From: Bacillus sp. B1-b2
GTDB taxonomy: Bacteria > Bacillota > Bacilli > Bacillales > Cytobacillaceae
Reading direction: 5' to 3'
DNA: 64,000 bases
Assembly (NCBI RefSeq): GCF_009183415.1
Contig: NZ_WEHU01000001.1
Coordinates: 348,413 to 412,412 of the forward strand
Numbering within the stretch: the first letter of the stretch is position 1; each line of letters begins with the position of its first letter. Of the stretch, positions 36,361-44,754 are shown in pieces. Under the pieces are notes generated by a model. The model ran no database searches. It was not told where the DNA came from and saw nothing but the letters and a program-made list of their open reading frames with translations. Position numbers and translations under genes: made by a program.

Positions 36361-37236
36361 TTAATTCTTTTCTCTTATTACGATAACAACACCAATTAGA
36401 ATTAAAATAGATCCGATCCAAAATGTAGTGCTGATTCTTTCTTCTAGTACTAACCAACCTAGTAGTGTCCCAACTAGTGGCTGAAAAAAGAAATATAGTC
36501 CACCACTTGAGGTATTGAGCATTTGTAGTCCCCGATTCCAAAGTAGAAAACCACCGGCTGTTGAAACAATCCCTAAATATAATAGCCCACCTAAAATAGT
36601 AGGAGAAGTCAATTCTGTTATACATAATTCATGAAGGCGAGGTAGCACAAATGGGGTCAAGATAAGGAATGCTACTGAAATAGAATAAGTTGTTACTACT
36701 ATTTGTGAATAATTACTTGGCAAACGTTTCACCAGGACCGACATTAGTGCCCAAGTAAGTGCCGCGATAACAAGTGAAATACCACCTAACATACTTGACA
36801 TCCCAATATTTCCAACCCCAACAATGAAAAGGACGCCAATTGAAGCAAGAATGACAGATATTCCTTTTTTAAAGGTTAATTTCTCTTGTAAAATAAGAGA
36901 AGCAAAAACGACCATAAATGCTGGTGTAGAAGAAGTTATAATAGCACCCATTTGTGCAGTAGAAAGCATGGTTCCTGTTTCTTGTGCCACTATAGAAATG
37001 GTATTACCTATAACGCCAATGGCAACAATTAACATAATAAAACGCTTTTCTATCCGCCATTTTTGCTTAGTAATAAGCCCAATTATTACTAAAGCTATTA
37101 TTGCAACTAAATAGCGAAACCATACTAATTCTAATGGTGGAATTATTGCTACAACCACTTTTACTACAACATACATTCCGCCCCAAATACTAGAAGCTAT
37201 TATTAAATATAAAGAACCTAATAAGGTGTTTTTCAT
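36361..37236 (-). CDS. EamA/DMT-family permease under a leader-peptide attenuator
   Basis: A 291-residue permease with ten hydrophobic segments in two EamA repeats (SSIWGGMYVVVKVV in the first, ALTWALMSVLVKRL in the second). It ends GGLYFFFQPLVGTLLGWLVLEE and IGVVIVIRE. EamA proteins export amino acids, metabolites or drugs. The ribosome site CGGAGGG (8 bases from the ATG) is sequestered in a stem that competes with an alternative stem formed by the end of an 18-codon leader. This implies control by ribosome stalling, so the substrate could be an antibiotic or an amino acid. Confidence 0.85.
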   Translation of the reverse strand: MKNTLLGSLYLIIASSIWGGMYVVVKVVVAIIPPLELVWFRYLVAIIALVIIGLITKQKWRIEKRFIMLIVAIGVIGNTISIVAQETGTMLSTAQMGAIITSSTPAFMVVFASLILQEKLTFKKGISVILASIGVLFIVGVGNIGMSSMLGGISLVIAALTWALMSVLVKRLPSNYSQIVVTTYSISVAFLILTPFVLPRLHELCITELTSPTILGGLLYLGIVSTAGGFLLWNRGLQMLNTSSGGLYFFFQPLVGTLLGWLVLEERISTTFWIGSILILIGVVIVIREKN

Positions 37237-37244
37237 TTTTTATT

Positions 37245-37316
37245 CCCTCCGTTATTTAAGTTAGACTAATAGATTAGCTCTAACGGAGAGAGGTAGTAAC
37301 CATCACTCCATTAGAA
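37245..37316 (-). promoter_or_regulatory. Candidate translational attenuator
   Basis: Three segments on the minus strand compete. Segment 1 (37306-37316, TTCTAATGGAG) covers the leader stop codon. Segment 2 (37278-37290) contains CTCTCCGTTAGAG. Segment 3 (37245-37254, TAACGGAGGG) contains the EamA ribosome site. Segments 1 and 2 can form 11 pairs, and 2 with 3 form 10, but not both at once. Confidence 0.65.
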
Positions 37317-37367
37317 GCTGAAGTGTGCTACTGGTACATCTAATTCAAATAACGGTTTCCAATACAT
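37311..37367 (-). CDS. 18-residue leader peptide upstream of the EamA gene
   Basis: The peptide reads MYWKPLFELDVPVAHFSF. It has a strong ribosome site (AAGAGGTGAT, five to six bases before the ATG) and starts about 34 bases from a TATACT -10 box. Its stop codon lies inside one arm of the attenuator hairpin. Position and structure recall leader peptides of inducible resistance genes. The sequence itself was not recognised. Confidence 0.6.
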   Translation of the reverse strand: MYWKPLFELDVPVAHFSF

Positions 37368-37400
37368 AATATCACCTCTTTTTGTTGTTCTTGTATATAG

Positions 37401-37409
37401 AGTATAGCA
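37401..37409 (-). promoter_or_regulatory. Extended -10 promoter of the leader/EamA unit
   Basis: On the minus strand TGC precedes TATACT (37401-37406), an extended -10. The -35 region is poor (TGTTCA at 17 bases). Confidence 0.5.
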
Positions 37410-37667
37410 AATATTGGTTATGATGAACATGTAAGAGAATTATAACATAGTGGACTAGCAGATTATTGATCATTTTTTTGGAAATACTTTCTCATGAATA
37501 ATATTAGATAATGTAAAGATGATACGATATTTCCCTACTAATAGTGTTAATCATGTTAATATGTAAAGGTAACCAGAGAAATACATTGCCACTACCTTGG
37601 CAACAGTTTATAGATGAGTAAATTGAAATATGACAATAAGAGAAACTTAATAAAGGAGTGTTTAGTG

Positions 37668-38375
37668 ATGAATGAAGAAATGGTTTTGCAAGAGCTTGAA
37701 GCACTTGGCAAGGAAAGAACAAAAAAAATATACGTATCTAATGGTGCCAGAGAACCACTTTATGGAGTAGCTACAGGTGCAATGAAACCTATTGTAAAGA
37801 AAATTAAAATAAATCAATTATTAGCAGAAGAGCTTTATGCAACAGGGAACTATGATGCTATGTACTTTGCAGGAATTATTGCCGATCCAAAAGCGATGAC
37901 CGAAGCTGATTTTAATCGTTGGATAGATGGAGCTTACTTTTATATGCTGTCTGATTATGTTGTAGCTGTTACTTTAGCTGAAACAGATATTGCGCAAGAA
38001 GTTGCTGATAAATGGATAGAGAGTGGTAAAGAGTTAATCATGTCAGCAGGCTGGAGCTGTTACTGCTGGTTATTGGGAAATCGCCTTGATCATGAATTTT
38101 CCGAAGAGAAGATTTCTAATATGCTTGATAAGGTGAAAAATACTATCCATGATGCACCAGAAAGAGCGAAAGCTTCAATGAATAATTTTGTTTATACAGT
38201 AGGCGTTTCCTTTCAGCCTTTACATGAAAAGGCTTTACAGATAGCGAATGCAATAGGAATTGTAGAGGTGAAGAGAGAAAATAAGAAAAACAGCTTCTTA
38301 AATGCTTATGAAACTATTCAAAAAGAAGTGGATAGAGGAAGAATTGGTTTTAAACGTAAATATGTAAGATGTTAG
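37668..38375 (+). CDS. DNA alkylation repair protein, AlkD-like
   Basis: A 235-residue, all-helical HEAT-repeat protein of the AlkD-type DNA glycosylase superfamily. Landmarks are YGVATGAMKPIVKKIK near the N-terminus, ELYATGNYDAMYFAGIIADP, and SAGWSCYCWLLGNR. True AlkD excises alkylated bases. The catalytic Asp is not securely placed here, so activity is inferred from the family. ATG 37668 follows AAAGGAGTGTTTAGTG. Confidence 0.72.
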   Translation: MNEEMVLQELEALGKERTKKIYVSNGAREPLYGVATGAMKPIVKKIKINQLLAEELYATGNYDAMYFAGIIADPKAMTEADFNRWIDGAYFYMLSDYVVAVTLAETDIAQEVADKWIESGKELIMSAGWSCYCWLLGNRLDHEFSEEKISNMLDKVKNTIHDAPERAKASMNNFVYTVGVSFQPLHEKALQIANAIGIVEVKRENKKNSFLNAYETIQKEVDRGRIGFKRKYVRC

Positions 38376-38456
38376 GGACTATAATGGAGCGGTGTGATCA
38401 ATGCTAACTTTGTAGAAATTGGATGGTACCTTTCGCTTGCTTTAAATTACTATCAG

Positions 38457-38483
38457 AAAAGCCCTCCAGTTTGGAAGGGCTTT
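38457..38483. terminator. Bidirectional terminator
   Basis: AAAGCCCTCC pairs with GGAAGGGCTTT (one bulge), between converging genes. Confidence 0.8.
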
Positions 38484-38489
38484 AAATGT

Positions 38490-39488
38490 CTATCTTTGAT
38501 TAGCGATTTCTGTTCTATTTGGAGCAAGTGGTGGTTGTTCTAACCATTTATTTTCGACCATAATTTCAAACCAATTTTTTGTAACCATAAGATTTTCTAT
38601 AATTGTTTTCTCGTAAGTAGCCACTAAATCTGTTCTCATTGCTGATGCTAAACCAGCCCCATGATAATTTTGTGCTGCTTGAAATAAAAAACCCACATGG
38701 AAAAGTATCAATTTATCAGAAAATGGTGAATCAGTAGAAGTGGTTACTTCTGTTTCTAGAGATTTTGGTACAGGTAAGTTATCAGCTTGAAGTATCTTTG
38801 CTAATGCTTTTATCTGCGCATCAGCAGTTTGTTCAGACTTTGCCAAAAACTTTCTAACATCTTTAGAGCCTGCTACTTGAGAGAATGCAATAGAAAGAGT
38901 TTTAGCCATTATATTTTTCTTAAGGTTTAGAGAGAGACTAATTATTTCAGTTGCAGCAAGTGTTCGACCTTTACCAAAGTAACCATTTTTAAAATCTTCA
39001 TTTGATATAAAACTCGGATGTTCATAAGAATAATACAAAGGATCTCTTTGAAATAAGCCTTTATCAAGTAATAATTCTAGTGTTTGATGATACATTTGCG
39101 TTCCAGATTTACTACATGCATCATAAAAGCTTCTCAAATCTTTTCTTACAGAAATGCAAAGAGCTGTATTATGCCCTAATATCCCATGTATGGACATAAT
39201 ATGTAAATAATTTAGGCAAAATGCATCTGAAAAAAGTCTTTTTTTGCCTAAATATAAGTCGGTTTCATTAAACCCAATTGGAACGGGGAAACCCTCTTCG
39301 GTGAAGAACTTACTAATCTCATTCTTTTGGTGTTCGGATGTTTTAATAGCAGTATGAAACAATGCTTTTATTGCTTTATCTTCTATAATAGAGTACATAT
39401 ATTTATTTACCATATGTGCTGCAGTACCATTTATGTATTCGCCCCATAAAGAGCCAATTTCAGAAGAAGTTAGCACCATTTTTCCCAT
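38490..39488 (-). CDS. DUF3231 protein with two ferritin-like halves
   Basis: A 332-residue protein of the Bacillus DUF3231 family. Two similar helical halves are visible: LTSSEIGSLWGEYINGTAA at residue 5 and DSPFSDKLILFHVGFLFQAA in the second half. Each carries spaced His and Glu residues (KTSEHQKNEISKFF) suggesting a ferritin-like four-helix fold. The function is not established; such genes are common in spore-formers. AGAGGTGA precedes the start. Confidence 0.82.
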   Translation of the reverse strand: MGKMVLTSSEIGSLWGEYINGTAAHMVNKYMYSIIEDKAIKALFHTAIKTSEHQKNEISKFFTEEGFPVPIGFNETDLYLGKKRLFSDAFCLNYLHIMSIHGILGHNTALCISVRKDLRSFYDACSKSGTQMYHQTLELLLDKGLFQRDPLYYSYEHPSFISNEDFKNGYFGKGRTLAATEIISLSLNLKKNIMAKTLSIAFSQVAGSKDVRKFLAKSEQTADAQIKALAKILQADNLPVPKSLETEVTTSTDSPFSDKLILFHVGFLFQAAQNYHGAGLASAMRTDLVATYEKTIIENLMVTKNWFEIMVENKWLEQPPLAPNRTEIANQR

Positions 39489-39682
39489 ATAAAATTCACC
39501 TCTGCTTTAATATTTCCAAACATTTATAGGATATACTTTGATATCTACATTATGCTTAGAGATTATTTACAACTTAGCAGATAGTATAGTAAGTAGCTAT
39601 TTTAAATAACTGAATATTATTATTATTCACATAAGGAAATCGAGGTAATTTCCATATCAATCAGCAGAAACACAGTTGTTTT

Positions 39683-39709
39683 CTGTATCCATTTTGTATA
39701 CAGTATAAT
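39683..39709 (+). promoter_or_regulatory. Inverted repeat overlapping a -10 box
   Basis: CTGTAT (39683-39688) and ATACAG (39698-39703) form an inverted repeat directly before TATAAT (39704-39709). It could be an operator for the small downstream genes; the regulator is unknown. Confidence 0.45.
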
Positions 39710-39758
39710 AGGAAAAAATGGTATTATTTAATGGAAAAAAATAAGGAGTTATGAAGAA

Positions 39759-39860
39759 ATGTTAATACATGATTTTTACTTAGTACCGAATAAAGAATTA
39801 CCTCTAAAGATATTGGGGCTTTTGGCATTAAAAGAGATAGGTGAAAATAAAAGTATTTAA
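39759..39860 (+). CDS. Possible 33-residue protein
   Basis: The frame reads from ATG 39759 with AAGGAG ten bases ahead. The product is a mix of hydrophobic and charged residues (YLVPNKELPLKILGLLALKE). It lies about 50 bases after a TATAAT box and 33 bases before the next gene. It was not recognised and may be a truncated gene start. Confidence 0.35.
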   Translation: MLIHDFYLVPNKELPLKILGLLALKEIGENKSI

Positions 39861-39893
39861 TAATATAGTGATAAAGGATAGGAGGTAGGCTTA

Positions 39894-40403
39894 ATGGAAG
39901 ATAAAAAATTTAATGAGTTCATCAAGATTGCAAAAAGACTTAATAAGATAAACATTACTCCATTAATAATGGGCTCCGTTGGATTAGAAAGGCTTACTAA
40001 TAGAAGTTGGGATGCACAAGATTTAGATATTCACGTTCCAGGTGATGAAAGAGGGTGGGAGGTTTCACCAGAATCCAACATCTATTACTGGGATGAAATA
40101 GTAACTATAATGAACTCTTTGGGGTATGAGTTAATGGATCTCCATGAACATGAATTCTCTAATGGAGACATATCTGTTGAATTCGGAATTATCGACACTC
40201 TTCCAAGCTTTGCAGGTGTTCAATTAAAGGAACTAGAAATGCATGTTTTGAAAGACATAAAGTATTATTTATTAAATGATGAGCAATATTTAAGTGTGTA
40301 TGAATCCTCATCAAAAGATAGTTATCGAGCAGATAAAAATAATCATAAAGACAGTAAAAAGATTGCATTCTTAAAAGGCATAATTAATGAAAATTCTATA
40401 TGA
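39894..40403 (+). CDS. Nucleotidyltransferase-fold protein
   Basis: A 169-residue protein. Near residues 27-45 the pattern MGSVGLERLTNRSWDAQDLDIHV has the Gly-Ser followed by Asp-x-Asp arrangement of the polymerase-beta nucleotidyltransferase fold. A further acidic strand (ISVEFGIIDTLP) could supply the third carboxylate. The substrate is unknown; small relatives modify antibiotics, tRNA or toxins. No HEPN-type partner lies beside it. TAGGAGGTAGGCTTA gives a strong start. Confidence 0.6.
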   Translation: MEDKKFNEFIKIAKRLNKINITPLIMGSVGLERLTNRSWDAQDLDIHVPGDERGWEVSPESNIYYWDEIVTIMNSLGYELMDLHEHEFSNGDISVEFGIIDTLPSFAGVQLKELEMHVLKDIKYYLLNDEQYLSVYESSSKDSYRADKNNHKDSKKIAFLKGIINENSI

Positions 40404-40640
40404 TAATTGATTAAGGTTATAAATAGTAGTTTTTAATTCAAGTTTCTATCATAGTTGAAAAAATCTAAGCTATTAAACGATTAGATAAATCTATATTGAA
40501 ACCATGCTTTATTAGGAATCGGTATTTAAGTGGTGCTAGTTTAATAGAAAAAGAAACTTTAAGGTTGTTGATTCGTATTTAATCTAGTAGAAGAATATGT
40601 TAAATAGAAATTCACCTTATAAAGAACGGAGGGGTCCAAA

Positions 40641-40838
40641 GTGAAGGAAGATAGATGTCCTAAGTGTAGCAATAGCGAAATCAAGAAAGGAATCATTCAT
40701 GCTGGTAATGGTGTAGTGCATATGTTTCCTTATGATAATCCGAAAAGCAGATCATCTCCTCTAACCTCCTATTATTGTTCAGAATGTGGGTATGTTTTAG
40801 CTATTTATGTGGAGAATCCTAAAAATCTTGAAAAGTAG
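40641..40838 (+). CDS. Small zinc-ribbon protein
   Basis: A 65-residue protein with two Cys pairs, CPKC near the start and CSECG near residue 47, forming a zinc ribbon. The GTG start is preceded by CGGAGGGG. Such proteins are often nucleic-acid or protein adapters; no specific role can be given. It stands alone. Confidence 0.72.
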   Translation: MKEDRCPKCSNSEIKKGIIHAGNGVVHMFPYDNPKSRSSPLTSYYCSECGYVLAIYVENPKNLEK

Positions 40839-41007
40839 GGGGGGAAAGACAGAGAGGAAATTTTAAAAGAAGTTAATAAATAACAATTAAATATACATAC
40901 GGAAGTCTAATCCATTATTATAGATTAGACTGAAGGCTGTAGACAAACTCCTAAATGGAATCTTAGGAATGAAAAATGTAGCAAATTTAACCATTCGGCT
41001 GAATAGA

Positions 41008-41110
41008 GAGGGGGGGGAGGGCTTTCCGTGTGCTCGCGCTGAGCCTCTTCGCTCTTGCAGGGTCTCGGACTGTCTCACATCTCCCGTAGGAGTCGAGCGG
41101 AACCTTTCCA
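41008..41110 (-). repeat. GC-rich dispersed Bacillus intergenic repeat
   Basis: Read on the minus strand it contains CTCGACTCCTACGGGAGA, then GTGAGAC, AGAGCGAAGAGGCTCA and CACGGAAAGC. These blocks recur in what I remember as a highly repeated Bacillus intergenic element. Its base composition is far richer in G and C than its surroundings. Family assignment is from memory. Confidence 0.6.
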
Positions 41111-41200
41111 AACTAGTAGTATCCTATAAATAAAAGAAATGTCTATACTTACTATCATTTTTTCAGTGGTCTCCCATCTAGCCCGAAAAATTCAAGAACT

Positions 41201-41251
41201 ACAAAAAGGATCCAAACTAATAGAAAATAGTAACTTCTAATAGTTCGGATC
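41201..41251 (-). terminator. Terminator of the nagR-nagB operon
   Basis: On the minus strand the arms at 41235-41251 and 41209-41225 pair (GATCC/GGATC plus most of the inner bases), followed by CTTTTTG. Confidence 0.7.
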
Positions 41252-41348
41252 TATCATTGGCTGAAATACTTAGGTCCAATCCTCTCATTCAATCATCTAT
41301 AGAAGTTGCTGGTAGTGACTATTTTACACACTCTTTAAATTCACTGAC

Positions 41349-42101
41349 TTAAAAGATAGAATTACTATTCAACTTCGCAAGGGATAACGCTTCTTTATCC
41401 GCAATAATAATAACATTGCTATGTTTTTTTAGAATGGACGCAGGTAAATCCTCTGATACATTATTACCGTTTATTAGCCGATCGAGTACCATAGCTTTTT
41501 TTATACCTGAGGCCAGTAGAAGAATCTTCTTACTACGATAAATGGTATTAACACCCATTGTAAGTGCTTGTGTCGGAACAGACTCTAAAGATGAAAAATA
41601 TCTAGCATTTGCCTTTCTAGTTGAATCCATCAACTCCACCACATGCGTTAAACTTTGAAAGGGAGTCCCTGGCTCATTAAACCCAATATGCCCATTTTCT
41701 CCAATACCTAGCAGCTGTAAATCAATCCCACCAAAATGGTTTATTAACTCTTCATATTGTAGACACTCTTTTTCCAAATCTTTCGCCATACCGTTTGGCA
41801 AGTAAGTCTGTTTAGAAGGAATATCAATATAATCGAATAACTTCTCCTTCATGTAATGACGATAACTATTTATATCCCTGTAATCTAACCCCACATACTC
41901 ATCTAAATTTAACGTTTTAACTTTAAGGTACGAAGTCTTATTTACCAAATAATCCTCGACTAGCTTCTCATAAACCCCCAACATGGTTCCGCCTGTTGCT
42001 AGACCTAACACAGAGTAAGATTTCTCTCTAATCTGGTTCACAATCATATCCGCTGCTTTAATACTCATTTCATCGAATGAGTTAACTTCCATTATTTCCA
42101 T
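41349..42101 (-). CDS. nagB: Glucosamine-6-phosphate deaminase
   Basis: Converts glucosamine 6-phosphate to fructose 6-phosphate and ammonia, feeding amino sugars to glycolysis. The 250-residue protein shows ATGGTML for phosphate binding, NLDEYVGL with the catalytic Asp, and GENGHIGFNEPGTPF with the ring-opening His. That length is typical of the allosteric-loop-poor Bacillus form. It follows a GntR regulator by 14 bases. AAAAGGAGACTTTATA precedes the start. The context suggests it processes glucosamine 6-phosphate released by the divergent GH4 enzyme. Confidence 0.95.
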   Translation of the reverse strand: MEIMEVNSFDEMSIKAADMIVNQIREKSYSVLGLATGGTMLGVYEKLVEDYLVNKTSYLKVKTLNLDEYVGLDYRDINSYRHYMKEKLFDYIDIPSKQTYLPNGMAKDLEKECLQYEELINHFGGIDLQLLGIGENGHIGFNEPGTPFQSLTHVVELMDSTRKANARYFSSLESVPTQALTMGVNTIYRSKKILLLASGIKKAMVLDRLINGNNVSEDLPASILKKHSNVIIIADKEALSLAKLNSNSIF

Positions 42102-42115
42102 TATAAAGTCTCCTT

Positions 42116-42829
42116 TTATATTCGTTTCGACACAAATTTAAAGGTGTACTTATCACTTCTAAAGTATAACTTCGTGTACTCAAAAATTGTTCCATTATCA
42201 AGTGCCGCCCACAAATTCATCGACAATGTCAGTTCATGCTCCTCTAGTTGAAGAACCTTTTTTAACCCTTCAGTTGGATAGAACGGAAATACCTCACCTT
42301 GTCTTTCTTTAATGATATAACCTTTATTTTCAACATAGGCATACTTAGAATGTCTCATCACTTCAATAGACAAATCTGGAAATAGAGAAACCGGCATATA
42401 TGTCTCCTCTAAAATCAATGGCTCGTCATCTGCATACCGTAATCTCCGAATAAAAAAGACTTTTTCTTCATCATCTAACTGTAATTTCTCCTGCACTACT
42501 TCATCTGCTTCTTGCATATGAAAATCTAATATTTCATTAGAGGGAATTTTACCTAACTGTCTCATCTCTTCAGTAAAACTTTGTAGTCTGAATATATCTT
42601 GTTCAATTTTCTCTCCTTTCACATAGGTGCCACTTCCCCTTATTTTATAAAGAAAATCTTCTGAAACAAGTTGTCCAATCGCTTGTCGAATGGTCACTCT
42701 ACTGACATCATACATTTCAGAAAGCTTTATTTCAGGAGGAATGGCATCATCTTTTTTTAACTTACCTATAATTATTTCTTTCTTAATTCTCTCTGCAATT
42801 TGTTTATATAAAGGAGAATGAATAGTCAA
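42116..42829 (-). CDS. GntR/HutC-family regulator, NagR-like
   Basis: A 237-residue regulator with an N-terminal winged helix (LYKQIAERIKKEI, IPPEIKLSEMYDVSRVTIRQAIGQLVSEDFL, GSGTYV). The C-terminal UTRA effector domain includes FFIRRLRYADDEPLILEETYMP. It is the first gene of the nagB operon and is divergent from the GH4 gene. Inverted AAATACAA/TTGTATTT sites lie in the shared gap, so it likely controls both operons in response to a sugar phosphate such as glucosamine or acetylglucosamine 6-phosphate. Confidence 0.88.
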   Translation of the reverse strand: MTIHSPLYKQIAERIKKEIIIGKLKKDDAIPPEIKLSEMYDVSRVTIRQAIGQLVSEDFLYKIRGSGTYVKGEKIEQDIFRLQSFTEEMRQLGKIPSNEILDFHMQEADEVVQEKLQLDDEEKVFFIRRLRYADDEPLILEETYMPVSLFPDLSIEVMRHSKYAYVENKGYIIKERQGEVFPFYPTEGLKKVLQLEEHELTLSMNLWAALDNGTIFEYTKLYFRSDKYTFKFVSKRI

Positions 42830-42845
42830 AAAACTTGCACCACCA

Positions 42846-42875
42846 GTATTTGTTGTATTGTATTTGTATTAGTAC
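42846..42875. promoter_or_regulatory. Candidate GntR operator next to the regulator gene
   Basis: Overlapping copies of GTATTTGT and TTGTATT lie about 20 bases from the regulator start, matching the motif of the second site at 42973. Confidence 0.45.
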
Positions 42876-42972
42876 TACCCTATACAACTATACATAAAAT
42901 CACTCTCACACTCAAATGCAAACCATTACCATTCAACATTCCTTATTATCAATATAACACTTAATACAAATT

Positions 42973-42996
42973 AAATACAACATTAGTATTGTATTT
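42973..42996. promoter_or_regulatory. Candidate GntR operator before the GH4 gene
   Basis: AAATACAA and TTGTATTT form a perfect 8-8-8 inverted repeat, about 65 bases before the GH4 start. Confidence 0.65.
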
Positions 42997-43059
42997 GTTT
43001 TATTTTAGTGATATAAATAATTTATGTAAAAGAAATAAAAAACAAGGAGGTCACTCAAT

Positions 43060-44391
43060 ATGAAAAAACAACGATTGGTTATTGCTGGAAGTGGAAGCAC
43101 TTACACAATGGGAATGATGATGAGCTTAATAGAAGAAAAAGATCATTTTCCCCTCAGAGAATTAGTTTTCTATGATACGGACAAGGAACGTCAGGAACGA
43201 AATGCAAAAGCTACTGAAATTCTATTAAAGGAGCGCTATCCAGAACTTGAAGCTTTCTCGTATACTACGGATAAAGAAAAAGCGTTTCAAGATGCAGATT
43301 TTGTTTTCGTTCAAATTCGTACCGGCGGACTAGCAATGAGAGAACTAGATGAGCAAATCCCTCTTAAATACGGTGTTGTTGGCCAAGAAACTTGCGGACC
43401 AGGGGGAATGGCCTATGGGTTACGATCTATTAAAGATATGATAGATCTAGTCAATGATATTCGTCGATATTCACCTGAAGCTTGGATTTTAAACTATACA
43501 AATCCAGCAGCTATCGTTTCCATAGCCTTGAAAAGAGAATTCCCAAAGGATAATCGACTTCTAAATATCTGCGACATGCCAATTGCCATTATGATTAGTT
43601 ATGCGCAAATTCTTAATATAGATGTATGGGATATCGTACCTGAGTACTTTGGACTTAACCATTTTGGATGGTTCACTAAAATTCTAGATAAGCAAGGCAA
43701 CGACCATACAGAGACATTAAAGAACCTTATTCTCGAGAGAGGATTCAGACCAGAAGATAAAGAAATTGCAAATGATGTATCTTGGCAAAAAACCTTCGAA
43801 CAAGCACGCCAATTGATGATAGATTTACCTGAGTACTTACCAAATACTTATTTACAATATTATTTTTATCCAGATCAAATGGTAGAAAAAGAGGATCCAG
43901 AACATACAAGGGCAAGAAAAGTGATCGAAGGTCGTCAAAATCGTGTGCACAATTTATGTGACCGCATTATTAAGAACAATACTGCACAAGGAGAGGAAGG
44001 ACTTCATGTCGATATTCATGGTGTCTTCATGATTAAAGCAGCAGAATCTCTTGCATACAACTTAGAGAAGAGATTTATTTTGATTGTGGAGAATAATGGT
44101 ATCATATCTAATTTACCATCAGAAGCTATGGTAGAAGTACCTGTAATCCTAACGAAAAACGGACCTAAAGCATTATCTGTTGGGGAAATCCCTACTTTCT
44201 ACAAAGGTTTAATAGAGAACCAATACGCTTATGAAAAATTAGTCGTAGAAGGATATTTTGAAAAAAGTTACACCAAACTACTTCAAGCTTTAACATTGAA
44301 TCGAACTGTAATCAACGTCTCCACTGCAAAGGCAATTTTAGATGATTTAATAGAAGCAAATAAAGATTTTTGGCCAGAGCTACAAAAATAA
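43060..44391 (+). CDS. GH4 6-phospho-glycosidase, alpha type (MalA/GlvA-like)
   Basis: An NAD- and metal-dependent family-4 glycosidase of 443 residues. The Rossmann motif is GSGSTYT at the start. VGQETCGPGGMAYGLRS, NYTNPAAI, NICDMPIAI and YFGLNHFGW hold the metal ligands and catalytic residues. The CDMP motif is the signature of 6-phospho-alpha-glucosidases such as B. subtilis MalA; beta-specific relatives have CNxP. The neighbours, however, are amino-sugar genes, so the natural substrate may be an alpha-linked, partly acetylated disaccharide phosphate. AAGGAGGTCACTCAAT precedes the start. Confidence 0.9.
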   Translation: MKKQRLVIAGSGSTYTMGMMMSLIEEKDHFPLRELVFYDTDKERQERNAKATEILLKERYPELEAFSYTTDKEKAFQDADFVFVQIRTGGLAMRELDEQIPLKYGVVGQETCGPGGMAYGLRSIKDMIDLVNDIRRYSPEAWILNYTNPAAIVSIALKREFPKDNRLLNICDMPIAIMISYAQILNIDVWDIVPEYFGLNHFGWFTKILDKQGNDHTETLKNLILERGFRPEDKEIANDVSWQKTFEQARQLMIDLPEYLPNTYLQYYFYPDQMVEKEDPEHTRARKVIEGRQNRVHNLCDRIIKNNTAQGEEGLHVDIHGVFMIKAAESLAYNLEKRFILIVENNGIISNLPSEAMVEVPVILTKNGPKALSVGEIPTFYKGLIENQYAYEKLVVEGYFEKSYTKLLQALTLNRTVINVSTAKAILDDLIEANKDFWPELQK

Positions 44392-44754
44392 TTGGTTAAT
44401 AATCTCATATACTTATATGTTCTGTTAAGAAATTTTGGATCTAAGTTATTTATCCACATAATTTGATATTTGCGAATACACTTAAGATTTTTTGGGGTTA
44501 ATCACTACCCATATTATTCATTGCACCAATATACGTCGATCTACTTCCATTCCAAATTCGGTACTAAAATTCAATTCCCATCTATGAATCAGTTATAAAC
44601 TTCTACTTACACCATAAACAGGTATACGGGAATTCTTTTTAATCTCCAAAAATAAAACTAGTAAGTATCTTTCGTTTTTTCACTCTAAGGTAAGTTAATA
44701 AAACTTATAATCAAAACATACAGTTCCCAATTCAATACGATAGGAGGATATGAA
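44392..44754. other. 363-base gap between GH4 and chbG-like genes
   Basis: No intact gene. On the minus strand short readable pieces (for example NFSTEFGMEVDRRI) suggest a decayed coding sequence, unidentified. No terminator with a clear U run was seen. The ribosome site of the next gene, TAGGAGGATATGAA, is at its end. Confidence 0.4.

Larger units (their letters stand above)
40839..41348. other. 500-base gap with a GC-rich repeat
   Basis: No gene is convincing here. The centre (41008-41110) is a GC-rich dispersed-repeat copy. An AT-rich part follows, with the nagB terminator at 41201-41251. An open frame on the minus strand over the repeat is repeat sequence, not a gene. Confidence 0.6.

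Noticed and set aside
36248..36625. Minus-strand frame overlapping the EamA 3' end
   Set aside because: It overlaps a real gene in another frame and has an aromatic/Arg-rich, non-protein-like composition.
39894..40403. Called as a MNT/HEPN toxin-antitoxin or abortive-infection module
   Set aside because: No HEPN-type or other toxin gene is adjacent; the next gene is a zinc ribbon more than 200 bases away.
40887..41111. Minus-strand open frame across the GC-rich repeat
   Set aside because: Its sequence is the dispersed repeat itself; such repeats often give chance open frames.
43060..44391. Called as ChbF, a beta-type GH4 enzyme
   Set aside because: The CDMP motif and overall similarity to MalA/GlvA point to the alpha type despite the ChbG neighbour.
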